Below, piece by piece: positions 11,488 to 22,657 of a stretch of 64,000 nucleotides of DNA (positions are counted from its first letter, which is position 1; each line of letters opens with the position of its first letter). The position numbers and the translations under genes were made by a program. Location of the stretch: NCBI RefSeq assembly GCF_027942865.1, contig NC_134524.1, positions 24,657,536 through 24,721,535 of the forward strand, given 5' to 3'. This DNA is from Odontesthes bonariensis (lineage: Eukaryota; Chordata; Actinopteri; Atheriniformes; Atherinopsidae). Below the pieces are notes generated by a model that saw only the letters and a program-made list of their open reading frames with translations, was not told where the DNA came from and did not search any database.

Positions 11488-11744
11488 AGTCCATCAGTCG
11501 GACCAGAATGGAGCTGAAGCAGGAGCTGAAGCAGGAGCTGAAGCAGGAGCTGAAGCAGGAGCTGAACCAGGAGCAGAACCAGGAGCAGAACCAGGAGCTG
11601 AACCAGGAGCTGAAGCAGGAGCAGAACCAGGAGCAGAACCAGGAGCTGGAGCTGAAGCAGGAGCAGAACCAGGAGCTGAAGCAGGAGCAGAACCCCTCCA
11701 CCAGTAACAGAGCCGGCTCATCCTCTGGGTCCACCGGGCCACAG
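11488..11744 (+). CDS. Zinc-finger copy A, tetrapeptide-repeat exon
   Basis: An internal exon bounded by an acceptor GACAGTTGCAG (ending 11487) and a donor GTCAGT at 11745. It enters in phase 1 and leaves in phase 0. It reads ESISRTRM and then repeats of E-[LQ]-[KN]-Q (12-nt units, for example GAGCTGAAGCAG), ending NPSTSNRAGSSSGSTGPQ. The repeat is Glu/Gln-rich and probably helical. The same exon in copy B is 120 nt longer, exactly ten units. Antisense and shifted frames are also open because the unit length is a multiple of three. No exon 1 like that of copy B was found upstream, so copy A may lack its true start or initiate at the ATG at 11508. Its function beyond linking the N-terminus to the fingers is unknown. 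Confidence 0.7.
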
Positions 11745-13664
11745 GTCAGTGTGTTTTTTGAAGTTTTTATTTTATTTCTTATTTATTTGGTTAGGACTCT
11801 GCACATTAATCAACATATCAGCAAAGCATCCATGTAAATATGCCGGAGTTAGCACAGTTGCTAAATTTGATCCGTTGTCCTCAGGCAGGTATCATAAAAA
11901 TACACAGACAATACACCATGACAAAAACCTAAAGAACAAACAAAGATTTACATCAAAGTTAAAGGGATAGTTCGCCTCTTTTGACATGAAGCTGTATAAC
12001 ATCCCATATCAGCAACATAATTTATGAACATCTTCTTACCCCCTGCTGCGTCCTGTGAGCAGAGTTCCAGCCTCGTTTTGGTGTTGATGAAAGTAGTCTG
12101 GCTAGTTTGCTAAGGTCCCGAAAATAAAGCGTTTTGCTTCTCAAAACAATATGCGTTCAAAAGAGTAATACATTTGCATCACAAAATCCTCCCTCCAGAA
12201 AAAGTCAGAGCTCACATCGCTTGGCCCTATTTTCTCTCTCCCTTCGTATCACTGCCTGCTGTGTAAACCGTGCAGACCGAAGTGCAGCGCGACTACTTGC
12301 ACAGGAAATGTTTGCGCACACCTGTGGCTGTTTATGGGAGAAATCCCACCCATCGCGCGTCATGCCGTTTTTTTCAGAATGTCATTTGCTATTCAATCCG
12401 CCACTCCAAAGTAAACTGGTTCGAGCCGCACACAAAACAAGTAGTGCAGATACTTTTGACGCATCAGTGAGTAACTGACTATTGTGCCCCAGCAGACAGG
12501 GTAAACAGTCATCTATTGGAACAAGTAAGATGTCATTCAAAAGCTAAAAGACCAGAGCTGTTTCGGTATGACGTTGGGACTAATACATCAGGCTAACTGA
12601 AGTTATGATCAAGAATGTGCGGAAAAATATGCTTCCGACAGAAATTCTGAAAGTTAGCCACCGCAGACTTTGTGTCTTTGCGGGCGAAATACTTTGAAAT
12701 ACGTTGTAGACTAACTATTTTACTGGAGTACATTAATTGGACCCTTGCCAACGTGACAGGACTGTTTTTATTGGAATTGTATCTTTTCTTAGAATACTGT
12801 GAGGCTTTATAGGTGACTTTGATACTTTTTTTTTGTTGCGACTGGTTTTACATAAGTGTTAACTGCGTCCACAGTTCTGATTGTATCCTGGATACATCAT
12901 TGAAATCACAACACCCTTAGCTTTCCAACGGTATATAACATATGTAGGTACATATAAAGGCGGGCTGAGGAAAACCCCGGATTTGCGCTGAAGTGTGCAA
13001 CGTCCCGCCGGCTGGACATAAAAACGTTAAGGAGTTAATAAATGTTCAATTTGCTCAGTTTGTGTTTTTCCTGGTTAAAATAGGCAAAGTGTTTCCTGGT
13101 TTCATCTCCTCTCTCTGAGCTGCAGATCCAGATGTGGTTGAGTTAAAACGGACTGTGTTTCCCTGATGGCTGTTGAGCTGAATGGCTGCAGACCTCTGAG
13201 TTGTAAGCTGGAACAGAGGGTTAGTGTAAAGAATGTCATGTATTACCACCACTGTTACTTTTATTCCTTTAAACCAGTGGTCATCAACCTTTTTCAGCCC
13301 AACCTCTACATGGTGTTTAAGTGAACAACTTGGACAAGACTCTGGTTCCTTCCATCATTTAGAAATATTGTAGCTCAAGTTCCTTTTCAGAGTTTCATCA
13401 TGACAAAAAGAATTAGTAAAAGAGCAAAAAGCAAGAGTTTACTGCTTAAAAAGCTGAACGTGTGCAGAACACATCAGAGCACAGTGCTGATAGCTGAGGG
13501 CACTTATAAACGCACCCTCAGCGTGATCAGAGAGATATTTAGACCTGAGTGCCTTGGTCTGTCCAGGTCCAGTTAGAATATGTTGGTTAGCGTAGGTTAG
13601 CTTAGAGAAATCTTTTGTGTGAACTTCAAAATGATCAAAGTCTTCTTCCTCTCTGTCATTGCAG
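11745..13664 (+). other. Intron of zinc-finger copy A
   Basis: The 1.9-kb intron starts GTCAGT and ends with TCTCTGTCATTGCAG. Its first 540 bases (to about 12288) match copy B at 26525-27085, and its last 630 bases (from about 13034) match copy B at 51050-51789. The middle part (12290-13030) has no counterpart in B, where about 24 kb of retroelements lies instead. No coding sequence is seen inside. Confidence 0.7.
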
Positions 13665-14279
13665 AAACATGGAGCCCAAGAGGGATCCAGATGGCACTGC
13701 TGTAAGGACTGTGGGAAAGTTATCAAACGATCAAATTTGAGGTATCATCAGAGGCTTCATACTGGAGAGAAGCCATACAGCTGTGACCAGTGTGGGGCAG
13801 CTTTCACTAAATTATCTCATCTAAAGACACACCAACGTATTCACTCAGGAGAGAAGCCATACAGTTGTGGTCAGTGTGGGGCAGCTTTCACTACATTATC
13901 TAATCTAAAGAAACACCAATGTATTCACACAGGAAAGAAGCCTTTCATCTGTGGTCAGTGTGGGGCAGCTTTCACTCAATCATCTGATCTAAAGAAACAC
14001 CAACATATTCACACAGGAGAGAAACCTTTCATCTGTGGTCAGTGTGGGGCAGCTTTCACTAGATTAGATTATCTAAAGAAACACCAACGTATTCACACAG
14101 GAGAGAAGCCATAGAGCTGTGGTCAGTGTGGGGCAGCTTTTACTCAATTATCTAGTGTAAAGATGCACCAACGTATTCACACAGGAGAGAAGCCTCACAG
14201 TTGTGGTCAGTGTGGGGCAGCTTTCACTACATCAGGTAGTCTAAAGAGACACCAACGTAGTCACACTGCAGAGAAATGA
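13665..14279 (+). pseudogene. Zinc-finger copy A, finger exon with premature stop
   Basis: The exon begins after TTGCAG in phase 0 with [13 protein letters not shown]. Five C2H2 fingers precede an in-frame TAG at 14112-14114, where the linker TGEKPY would have TAC. After the stop the same frame carries two more fingers and ends at TGA 14277-14279, so the ancestral exon encoded seven. Linkers are TGEKP or SGEKP, with one TGKKP. Helix residues -1,2,3,6 of fingers 2-5 are K-S-H-T, T-S-N-K, Q-S-D-K and R-D-Y-K. The predicted product would be a nuclear DNA-binding protein. It may still be translated as a five-finger form; pseudogene status is inferred from the nonsense change alone. A poly(A) signal ATTAAA lies at 14761-14766. 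Confidence 0.7.
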
Positions 14280-15130
14280 TTGGCTTAAATCAACTACAGT
14301 TTTTATGGCAGATGAGCAAACATTCACCTGGGAGCAGCTACAGGAACTACCAAACAGAAGCCTTGCCTTTGTTCAGATTAAAAATCTTCTTTGTGGATTG
14401 CCACCTTCTCTTGTCAGGACTTTAGTTCTGAATGTTCTGTAGGGAGCACATGTTTGAAGAACCATTGAAAGTGCTTTATAATTTGTTGGGATTGCTTTAA
14501 CTGGGGACGGATCTCCCGTTCAAGACAAACATGATATTAATTGTGAGTTGATGGACAGAACAAAATGCAGTCCGTTTGAAAGTAGAAACATGTTTATTCT
14601 GTTATACTGAACATATTTGTGTTGTTTAAAGTTTAGATCCACAAAGTAGCCTCGCACCAGCTCTGGGTATTTCTGTAAACATCTGAAGAAGCAATATATC
14701 ATTTCAGTTTGATGTGAAGTCGAGCTTTACACTTGTCTGTATTTCATTGTTCTGCATTTCATTAAAGGTCAGATGTTAACTTTTCTCATGCTTTTCATGT
14801 TCTTGCTACACAGATATTTTTGAAGAAAATGTGTGTTTGGTTACGAGGGAAAGTTGACCCTTATCATCTTCCCCAAAGAACCAGAAATCTTTAACGCAGT
14901 CTGAAAAAGGTTTGGAGTTGTTCCCTGTACTTCCCAGACAGCTGTATGATGCTCATGACTGAAGCTGAAAGTTAAGGCTGTTCCAACACTAAAAGGGCAC
15001 GAGGCTCAACTTCAAGCTGTGAAACTCTTTCAAATGTCTGTTGTGTTGGAATCAGATGTGTGAACGCATTTTAGTCCAAACGTCATGGCTGCACTGAGGG
15101 AAAAGGCAGCTAAGCAGGCTAACGGTACTT
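14280..15130 (+). other. 3' flank of zinc-finger copy A, shared with B and C
   Basis: Sequence after the finger exon is strongly similar to that after copy B (52321-52980) and, inverted, after copy C (62280-63077). The block includes the ATTAAA signal and a following U-rich part. The similarity shows that the duplications included the 3' UTR and several hundred bases beyond it. Confidence 0.7.
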
Positions 15131-17789
15131 TGAATTGAACCGTTTAACACGAGAAAACTGAACTGATCTGTTTGTTGCTTCTACAACTGCTCAGTTACTC
15201 ACACAATCAGGTACTGAGCAGATTTACCAAACAGACATTCTGCTGTAATCTCAGATGCTCTCAGTGGCGCTGCTCATGTTGTTTTAGTCCACAACTCTTC
15301 TTCTTCTTCTTCTTCTGCCCCGACGGCTACATAACTTACCCAGAACACCTGGTGGCAGAGTGTGCACACAACACCCTTATACTTTATTGGATTGTATCTA
15401 CAAACTCAAACGCTGATCATTTAAACCTGCTTCAGGCTTTTTTTGTTCCCTTTAGTTTTAAGCTGACTGTGTTTGGCGTACCCTGAGCATTTCAGTGGAA
15501 AATGTTCAGCACAGACTTGGAGTTGTATTGTGTTCTTGTGGTAACTACGTCCCCACAGCTATTATGTCCTTATGAGTTTCTTAGAAAGCGCTTTCTGCCG
15601 CTCACAGTGGGAGAATCTCACTGACAAATCCCACTTTGGCCTAAAGATGTGATCAGCGGTGACTTTTGTGTGTTGGCGACTGGCGCTACGGTCCTGGCTG
15701 AAGAGGAAGTAGCCACCAGAAATGCAAGACAGTCGCTGTTGCGACTGAATGTTACGCAGGACTGTCAGACAGAGACTGCAGACAGAGCGGTAACAGGAAA
15801 GCAGGAGGATCACAGAGCTGGTTAACAACAGATTCTGTAATCCTGGACGTGTCACTGAGAAGGAGCGTCTCTGCACCCCAGATGTTGAACAGCTGGCTGT
15901 GAGTTTCTGTCCATGTTGTCTGCTGAGTTCACCTGAGTTACCCACTGACGCTGTGTGTGACATCAGCTGAGTTGTTGCTAAGCTACAGAAACAACAGCCG
16001 GACCCACTGATGGAGACCTCTGAAGGTTTCTACCACACCTTCCTCTCTGCTACACTTCTGCCGATTACATTTTATTTAGTTCTCTGTAACAGCAGCTGAT
16101 CTTTAATAATAACTAATCCTGCAGGGATATAATTTACCTTCAGGGATCAATCAGTATTGTTGAGTTGAATTCAACTGAGCTCATTTACAAAACTCATTTT
16201 GTTTGATTCATTTAAATGTTGATAAAACTTTATCATAAAGTCACATTCACCTAGTTAATGATAAAGTTTCCCGTCTCATGGTCTCCCTGTCTCCCCCAAC
16301 GAGATGCAGTAAGGTGTGGTTGAGGTGCAGCTTTGAGCTTTCTTTCTGAGGCAGAAACTGAAGTGTTTTACCTTCTGTCAGTGTGAGGTCCCATCCTGGA
16401 CACATGCCTGAAGTCTCTGAAGGATAGGTGGAGGCTCTAAGTTGTGGGGAAATGTCTTCATTTGTAAAATTCAGTCACAAAACAAAAGAAACTCCTTAAG
16501 GCTAAAATAACTTTAATGATTACAAATCAGTGGAGGTCTGCTCGGGGCCCAAATGCTAATTACTCCTTTCAACAGCGGCATTCCTCATCAACTGTGACAA
16601 ACGGGCATTTGTAAAGTCATTAATAAAAATGTAGGAGGATCTCCGGGTGAGAAGGAGCAGGAACAACGAGCGCACAAAGACAAAAGGTGATGGAGCAGAG
16701 CTGATGACCTCCAGGTAAACTCTGAAGGGTGGCAGTTACATTCCACAGCACACATGATAACGATCCTTTAACCATCTGCAAGCGAACGAGTGGCGTTTCT
16801 GTAGATTTACACCCTCTGCCTGACTGTTGATAAGCTACCTGTCATCTGCCACACCTGCTGCTGTGACACAGGTGTCATGTCCTGAGGAAGTTCAGCCTGT
16901 TCCCATCAGGTGACTCCGCTGTGGACTCCACCTCCTGCTGCAGGGAGGATGGAGGTAAAAAGAGGCAGATGGAGAAGCACACACACAGCAGCCTCCTCCC
17001 ACAGATCAGTCCAACGTCTGCAGTCGCCAACGAGCTTCCAGAAACCTTACTTTGATTGTTGGTCTCTATCCCTGAAAGAAATGATGATCAGATTCCTTAA
17101 AGAGTAAAACCTGGAAGTCCACAGAGGATCTGAGGGAACGGAACCCACAATGAGTCCAACACCAGGCAGCGTCCCATCATCCTGAGCTGATCTTTGTGAG
17201 CAGCTTTGTTCACGAGTTCATAGGCAAAGCTGCGTCAAGCTAGCTGTGCTGGGAAGAATTAGCATTAGCATTAGCAGCCCCTCTGAGAAATCTGCCAGGA
17301 GCCGCCACTGAGTTATTATGATAAAAACCTGCATGTAAAGCATAAATAAATAGGTGTAGAAGTGAAATAAATCTCTTTCTCTCAGACTGCATCTTCTGCA
17401 GCCATCAGAGCTGTTTGTGTTGAGTTCAGCTGCATATTTTCTGATAATCTGCTGTAATCTAAACTTGACTAAAGTGTCTCCCAACCAATATATACAGGAT
17501 ACAGTGAATTATGATTCCAACTGTTTATTTACATCTCAGCATAAAGAACATACAATGTTCAGTAGATTTTACATGAAACATTTATTCTTGTTTTACCACT
17601 GATGGAGCAACAAGCCTGAAAGAGATACAATTATTTTCTGATATATAACTTCTGTCTTTTGGGTTTTATCTTTTATGTATAATGTATCATTTCTTCATTT
17701 TTCAACTTAATAAAATATCTGAGTAGTACACAATCTGCTTCTACTTCTTTATCATATATTAGTGGTTATATATATATATATGTATATAT
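15131..17789. other. Noncoding stretch with paralogous segments, no gene supported
   Basis: A (TTC)n run is at about 15298-15316. No recognisable coding exon was found. The part at about 17310-17520 matches 55370-55615 in the same orientation, and about 17630-17710 matches 3790-3870, so pieces of this interval are duplicated elsewhere in the window. Small open frames here have no family features. Confidence 0.4.
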
Positions 17790-17852
17790 GTAACATATGT
17801 GATGTAGGATAGGTGGGTTATTTTGCCAAAGAAACGATATATGAAATATAAT

Positions 17853-17895
<43 letters not shown>

Positions 17896-17920
17896 AGGTA
17901 TCCTACATCACATATGTTAC
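17790..17920. repeat. 22-bp perfect inverted repeat around a CA microsatellite
   Basis: Arms 17790-17811 and 17899-17920 are exact reverse complements, containing ACATATGTGATGTAGGAT. They enclose a (CA)n tract at about 17853-17886 and AT-rich sequence. No target duplication or coding sequence was identified. Confidence 0.85.
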
Positions 17921-18300
17921 AGAGCAGAATATTCTTCTATTATTGCTGACCCTACTATGAATGTTAAAATATGCTGACTCATGTGTCCCGTATCATGCCT
18001 ACATGTATCACGTTTGCAGAAACAAAAATCCGGTGAAAATCAGTTTTGTATTCAGCGAGTTGTGATTGATTAAATGCGCTGACGCTTCATGGCTCCAGAC
18101 AGACAGATTACACTGAGTGGAGCGGTGACCGGTCCAAGATGGCTGTCCCAGGTTACAGCCAAGTAGGCTGAAGGTTTGGTTTGTTGTCCGAGGGCTCTTT
18201 ACATGTACAAATACCGAGGGATATTTACAGTTGAAAAACAAAATCAGGCAAACATCTTACATCACACAACAGTATATTGTACAATAGTATCATCTTATTT
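17921..18300. other. Noncoding, nothing recognised
   Basis: No gene, RNA or clear repeat is visible between the inverted repeat and the purine-rich tract. Confidence 0.35.
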
Positions 18301-18408
18301 AGAAAAATAAAGAAAAAGAGAGAGAAAGAGAAAAAAAGAAAAAAAAAAGATAGAGGGAAAATTCATACACCCATGGATGCCTAGCGACGCATCCATGGGT
18401 GTATGAAT
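18301..18408. repeat. Purine tract followed by a perfect 20-bp hairpin
   Basis: A purine-rich run (GA/AAG, 18301-18360) leads into a hairpin with exact 20-bp arms at 18361-18380 and 18389-18408 and loop CTAGCGAC. The arm contains ACACCCATGGATGC. There is no T-run after it and no sign of a small RNA gene. Confidence 0.85.
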
Positions 18409-18949
18409 GTGTGTGACTGAGTAGAAAGCCTGTAGTTACAGACTAAGACGTGCTGTGTGAGTGTGGCTGAATGTGGCATGTAGTGTTGAAGCTTTGAGTG
18501 GTCATTAAGATCAGAAAAGTGCTGTACAAGAACAGTCCATTTCTACTTTCTGATAAGGTTCTGTGTGGGCGTGGCCTAAAGCCCATCTCTATCTGACACC
18601 ACTGTCTCTTAGAGTTCCTCAAACATTTCCTGTTGTCGAGTTTAGCAGAAAACACCTGAGCTGAAACAAGGTGGGGCGAGCAGTGGTAAAGCCCTGCTGG
18701 GCCCCCCCCCACATACCACTCACACCGTTTATTCTTTACACGCTCAGCTGCAGGAGTTTGGATCAAACTGAGCATTTATTTTACATTCTTTTCACTTAGT
18801 TTCTGTCCGCTCTTAATTGTGTAAAGTTCCTCCTGAAGCAGCTCATCATCATGTGTTTTCCATCTGACCTCAGCCTGACCTGTTTTAGTGTCCACTCCCT
18901 TCTTGTTTTATCCACTTTCACTTAAGTTAGCACAACATGCTGCAGTCAG
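18409..18949. other. Noncoding, nothing recognised
   Basis: Open frames here have no domain features. No repeat structure was recognised apart from a short C-run near 18702. Confidence 0.35.
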
Positions 18950-20345
18950 GTCCACTACCCCCTGCGTCCCAAACACCTCTTTAAACCAACCAAACCAGTC
19001 CGAGTTCGGCAGCATTTGGAGGTCCACATCAAAAACGCCATTACATTTGAAGGTAATGCCATTGCATTTTAGATTAAAGATATATGTGCACACACACACA
19101 CACAAATGTGTATCCTTATGTATGTTCATGTGACTTGTTTGTCATTGTCTAACATAAACATTTTCTTGACTTGCTCTTAGATAAGAAGATCTGCTGCTGC
19201 ATTTTGACTTGCAGGAATGGGGGACATTATCATCGTCCCATCTGTGACACAACTGTCCTTAGGACAGACATGGAAGCGCATGTAAAGTCTTGTTCCATAC
19301 AACAAACATCCACCTCAGCTGCTGCCCAGTCCAATCCGAGTCAAGATTCATCCTTCCTCTCCCTGCAACCAAGTCCATCTGCATCCCCATCTCCAGAGCT
19401 TCTCGTGCAACAATCAATTCAAACATCTTCTATCATCCACTCCTCAGCAGACACACAATTGTCATCTCATTTTATTTCCTCTTCTGTTGAAACTGAAAAA
19501 GGTTGACTGTCCCCTCTGTTCACTAACTTGCCATCTGAAAAACTTGGCCAAACATATTAAATGATGTAACTCAAACCAACCATTTAAAGAGTATCTGTGT
19601 GGATGCCAAATATGTCATTTCCACAGTCCAAAAAGGAGGGCATGGCTTTTCAGTCCCAATACACGTACAGGACAAAACCTGGGGCCAAGTACACAAGGTG
19701 CAGTGTGAGTTGGAGGATTGCAAACAGTACTCTTAACTTTCACACACTGCGAACACATCCGTTCTTTACAATACTGCACAGAAATAGCCACAGAAGAATG
19801 CCTCATAGAAGATATGTTTACAGAAATGGTGCACTTAAAGTTTTTTTGTGATTCAAAAAAGTCAACCTGCCTTTAAAGGCAAAAATGTGCACAAGCAGCA
19901 CATGTCCCTCTCTGTGTTGAGGTATTATTTGTGGAAAGCTCAAAGCACTTCTGTTTTTCCATCCATGAGCCAACTTTGCACTATTACAGTCGCCTTTGGG
20001 AGGATATTTCACTGCACATTGTACTGTGTATGATTGTGTACGTGACAAATAAAACTATCTTGAATCTTGAATGTTTGTAACGCACAATTCCTCAGCAAAC
20101 ACATGGCATTGCCCTTATGCCAAACCAAGGATGTCATGTGTCCACAACAATATCAGCAAATGGCATTTATTTCACACGAACCGGGATGTGTTCAGAACAG
20201 AAGAAACCATCTGGAGCGATCCTGGAGACATTCAAATTCATATTTCACAACATTTACGACATGTTGAGATTTTGTGAAGAAGTAGTAGACAAAAACAAAA
20301 AGTTTTGGCCTATTGTGAATGTCTCACTGAGTAAAGGTCTAAAGA
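18950..20345 (+). pseudogene. Relic of a repetitive teleost gene family (HMGXB3-like)
   Basis: Several plus frames in order read FKPTKPVRVRQHLEVHIKNA (about 18980-19040), CRNGGHYHRPICDTT and DMEAHVKSC (19210-19300), CPLCSLTCHLKNLAKHIK (19507-19560), CVDAKYVISTVQKGGHGF, VQDKTWGQVHKVQCELEDC (to about 19725), EHIRSLQYCTEIATEEC, SIHEPTLHYYSRL and NTWHCPYAKPRMSCVHNN (20097-20150). These motifs match a family that recurs in fish genomes and that I associate from memory with HMGXB3-like proteins. At least four frameshifts or stops separate the pieces, and the cysteine of HYHCPIC is replaced by arginine. A foreign 3' tail sits inside at about 20012-20070. It is not functional as it stands. Confidence 0.5.
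20012..20070 (+). mobile_element. Short LINE-like 3' tail inserted in the relic
   Basis: The stretch CTGCACATTGTACTGTG through GTGACAAATAAAA ends in ATCTTGAATCTTGAATG, a tandem tail typical of fish LINE 3' ends. The relic reading frame is recognisable on both sides (HYYSRLWEDIS before it, MFVTHNSSANTWHC after it), which supports a small insertion. Confidence 0.5.
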
Positions 20346-20360
20346 ACATTTGATCATGTT

Positions 20361-20525
20361 TTTTTCTTTAAAAAAAATATTTTTATGCCTTTAATGATAG
20401 GACAGTTGGAAGTAATGCAGCAAAGAACCGCTCGGTGCAGGACTTGAACCAGGGCCAACTGCGGCGAGGACTGTAGCCTCTGTACATGGGGCGGCTGCTT
20501 AACCCACTACGCCACAGACCACCCC
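20361..20525 (-). mobile_element. tRNA-derived SINE with 18-bp target duplication
   Basis: On the minus strand the head begins GGGGTGGTCTGTGGCGTAG. It has an A box TGGCGTAGTGGG (20503-20514) and a B box GGTTCAAGTCC (20440-20450), the internal RNA polymerase III promoter of tRNA-derived SINEs. The 3' end is A/T-rich (20361-20390). An 18-bp direct repeat starting AGAACATTTG flanks it at 20343-20360 and 20526-20543, so both boundaries are read directly. It lies in the opposite orientation to the gene relic it interrupts. Confidence 0.85.
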
Positions 20526-20543
20526 AGAACATTTGATCATGTT

Positions 20544-21030
20544 GTGACTTGGTATGTTTTTTATGTTTTCTCATTGATCACTTAATAATTTGACTTGGAT
20601 TATACTGTAGATATCAAGAGTTAGGGTAGTATTTAGTGGTACTAAGGTGTTCCAGCAGCACATCAACATAATTAGCATAGACAAAGAACCAAACATGAAA
20701 TTTATGGTGGTTAAGAATAAATTTACAGAAAAATACAACAGAAAAAGTAATTGAAACAAATGTATAGAAAAAGAGCTGTCCAATAAAGTCAAAATGAAAT
20801 GATAATGAAACGGCAGTGACGTACTCTATGGTACACAATAAAATGTATAGGCCAATGGCATCTTATGAGATGTTGGCTTATGAATATGAGTAATAGCTTA
20901 AGAGAAAATGTGCACTGACCAAACAAAAGTTTACTATACAAATAAAAACAATATACACAATAGACCGGGAATTGATAGATTTTATGTCATACTGTTTACT
21001 AATTAATTCATTTGTGAGGAAAACGATTCA
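20544..21030. other. Noncoding, AT-rich
   Basis: No supported gene or repeat between the SINE and the promoter region of zinc-finger copy B. Confidence 0.35.
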
Positions 21031-21246
21031 ACCGGAAGTGCATTCGCGATTTTATTTTGAAATATATGCCGTGCATTTCCGGGCCTGACAGTGGAGGTCT
21101 GCAGCCAGGACCTCTGGGCCGGAACTCCACCCTGTGACCCCGGAAGCAAACACCGCAGCCGGCCGCCAGTTTTCTCTGTGTGGGACTCAGCTGCTGGACG
21201 GTGTGTTAGCGTGTCTGAGGTGAATCTCTGAGTGTGAGCAGCAACA
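21031..21246 (+). promoter_or_regulatory. Putative promoter/5' UTR of zinc-finger copy B
   Basis: The 200 bases before the exon-1 ATG are GC-richer than their surroundings. They hold two ETS-like motifs, CCGGAAGT at 21032-21039 and CCGGAAGC at 21140-21147, and a CCGGCCGCC stretch near 21160. No TATA box is obvious. A promoter role is inferred from position and composition only. Confidence 0.4.
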
Positions 21247-21418
21247 ATGTCTTCAGTTCAGCATCTGAGAGAGTTTATCAGCCAGCGACTAACTGCTGCC
21301 GCCGAAGAAATATTCTCAGAGTTTGAGAAAACCATCGTCCAGTACGAGGAAGAGGTCGGCCGTCAGCGCAGACTGCTGGATATCAGCTGGAAACCGCAAA
21401 TAAAGCTCCACAGAGTGG
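21247..21418 (+). CDS. Zinc-finger copy B, exon 1 (N-terminal domain)
   Basis: ATG at 21247 opens MSSVQHLREFISQRLT, followed by EEIFSEFEKTIVQYEEE and WKPQIKLHRV. This is a highly recognisable N-terminus of fish C2H2 zinc-finger proteins, acidic and helical. The exon ends with one base of a split codon before GTAAGT at 21419 (phase 1). The next phase-compatible exon of the same gene type is at 26148, where AGTCC supplies the other two bases to make Glu. All 57 codons are open. The join to the downstream exons is inference from phase and order; no transcript is available here. Confidence 0.75.
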
Positions 21419-21680
21419 GTAAGTAAGGCTGTGTGGAGGAACAGGGCTGCAGCTCTGAGCTCCGCTCCGGTTCTGTTGGCCTTTAACGGGCCTCATCCTG
21501 AATCCACTTTCTGTTAGCCTGAACGGCTTTTACGTCCTCCGCTCGAGGCCTGCCGTGATAATCACGAGCATTTAAAAAAAAAAAAAAAAAATCAACATTG
21601 AGATCGCGATTATTCACAAATTTAATTGAAAAATAAAGTTTTTATTCCACTTCTCTGTACGGATGCAGTCTCCACGCATA

Positions 21681-22173
21681 AAGGCCCATTTATACCCTAC
21701 GTTAACTACGGAAACGGACGCTTTCACCCGGTTCCGGGGGGCGTCTCATCCGTCAGTTTGTCCGTAGGTCAAGAGCTTAGCAATCCGGTGAGCTCCGGGC
21801 GAAACGGAGCAATACCAGAGGAATTCGTGGGGGCAGTAGAGAGTCAGGAGCGTGTTGGCTCCGGAAGTTATGGAGGAAGAAGAAGAACGAAGAGTAGGAG
21901 ATTAAAAAAAATTAAGATTTAAAAATGCCAGGTAATGGAGGAGAGGATTTGTGAGATGGTCAGGGGGTATATACATTTGTATGACTGCAACTTCCTTAAT
22001 TGACGCCATGTTTCTCAAACCCGCGGCTGACAATGACTCAATATATACCGCCCTCTAGAGGATTTCTTACGGACGTGCGCAATACGGACGGAGGCATAAA
22101 CAGAAGCTCCGGGAGCAACGTATGGACCGGACAGACGAATTTCGTCCGGTTCCGTAGGGCATAAATGGGCCTT
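21681..22173. mobile_element. MITE with 23-bp terminal inverted repeats, in intron 1 of copy B
   Basis: TAAAGGCCCATTTATACC (from 21679) and the inverse of ATAAATGGGCCTTTA (to 22175) form 23-bp ends with one mismatch. TA at 21679-21680 and 22174-22175 could be a 2-bp target duplication. The interior is noncoding. TA duplication suggests a Tc1/mariner-like origin, but a Harbinger-type MITE is possible. Confidence 0.65.
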
Positions 22174-22206
22174 TACTCAGCTCATGTTACGGACCTGTGG
22201 TCCAGC

Positions 22207-22603
22207 TTGGGTTGCCACCTTTCAGAAATGAAAATAAGGGACGCCCACCATGGCTCGTCTGGGCTATGACCACCACCGCCGACTCCTTTGGCCACTGCTC
22301 GCAGCAGTAATATGTTATTTTTGTGCCAGTGTCTTTAGTACAGTGGTGATTTAAGAAAAAAAAAAGCAACTTGATTGATACTTAAAGCTTGAAATGCTTT
22401 ATTACCAATAAACACATTCTCTTATAAAGTGCAGTTAATTAAATCTTAAATTAAATCTGTGTGGAGTGTGGAACAATGAACTTTTAAATGATAAAAAAAC
22501 TTAATATAACTTTTTAAGTGCAAAACCATATGAACCTCAAGGACATTTTTACTTGAAAAACTTAAAAAAAACAGAACAAAAAAAACAACAAAAACATTTG
22601 TAA

Positions 22604-22657
<54 letters not shown>

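Noticed and set aside
11393..11742. Ala/Gly/Pro- and Cys/Ser/Phe-rich frames overlapping the repeat exon
   Set aside because: Alternative-frame readings of the 12-bp coding repeat; only the frame with matching splice phases is retained. The same applies at 26095-26522.
13439..13726. Minus-strand frames opposite the finger exons (also 51558-51851)
   Set aside because: Antisense shadows of the intron-exon boundary shared by the zinc-finger paralogs.
18361..18408. Candidate microRNA hairpin
   Set aside because: A 20-bp perfectly paired stem with an 8-nt loop is too short and too perfect for a typical pre-miRNA; kept only as a palindrome.
20395..20525. Possible tRNA gene on the minus strand
   Set aside because: A and B boxes are present, but the cloverleaf is not intact and the unit has an A/T-rich tail and an 18-bp target duplication, so it is a SINE.
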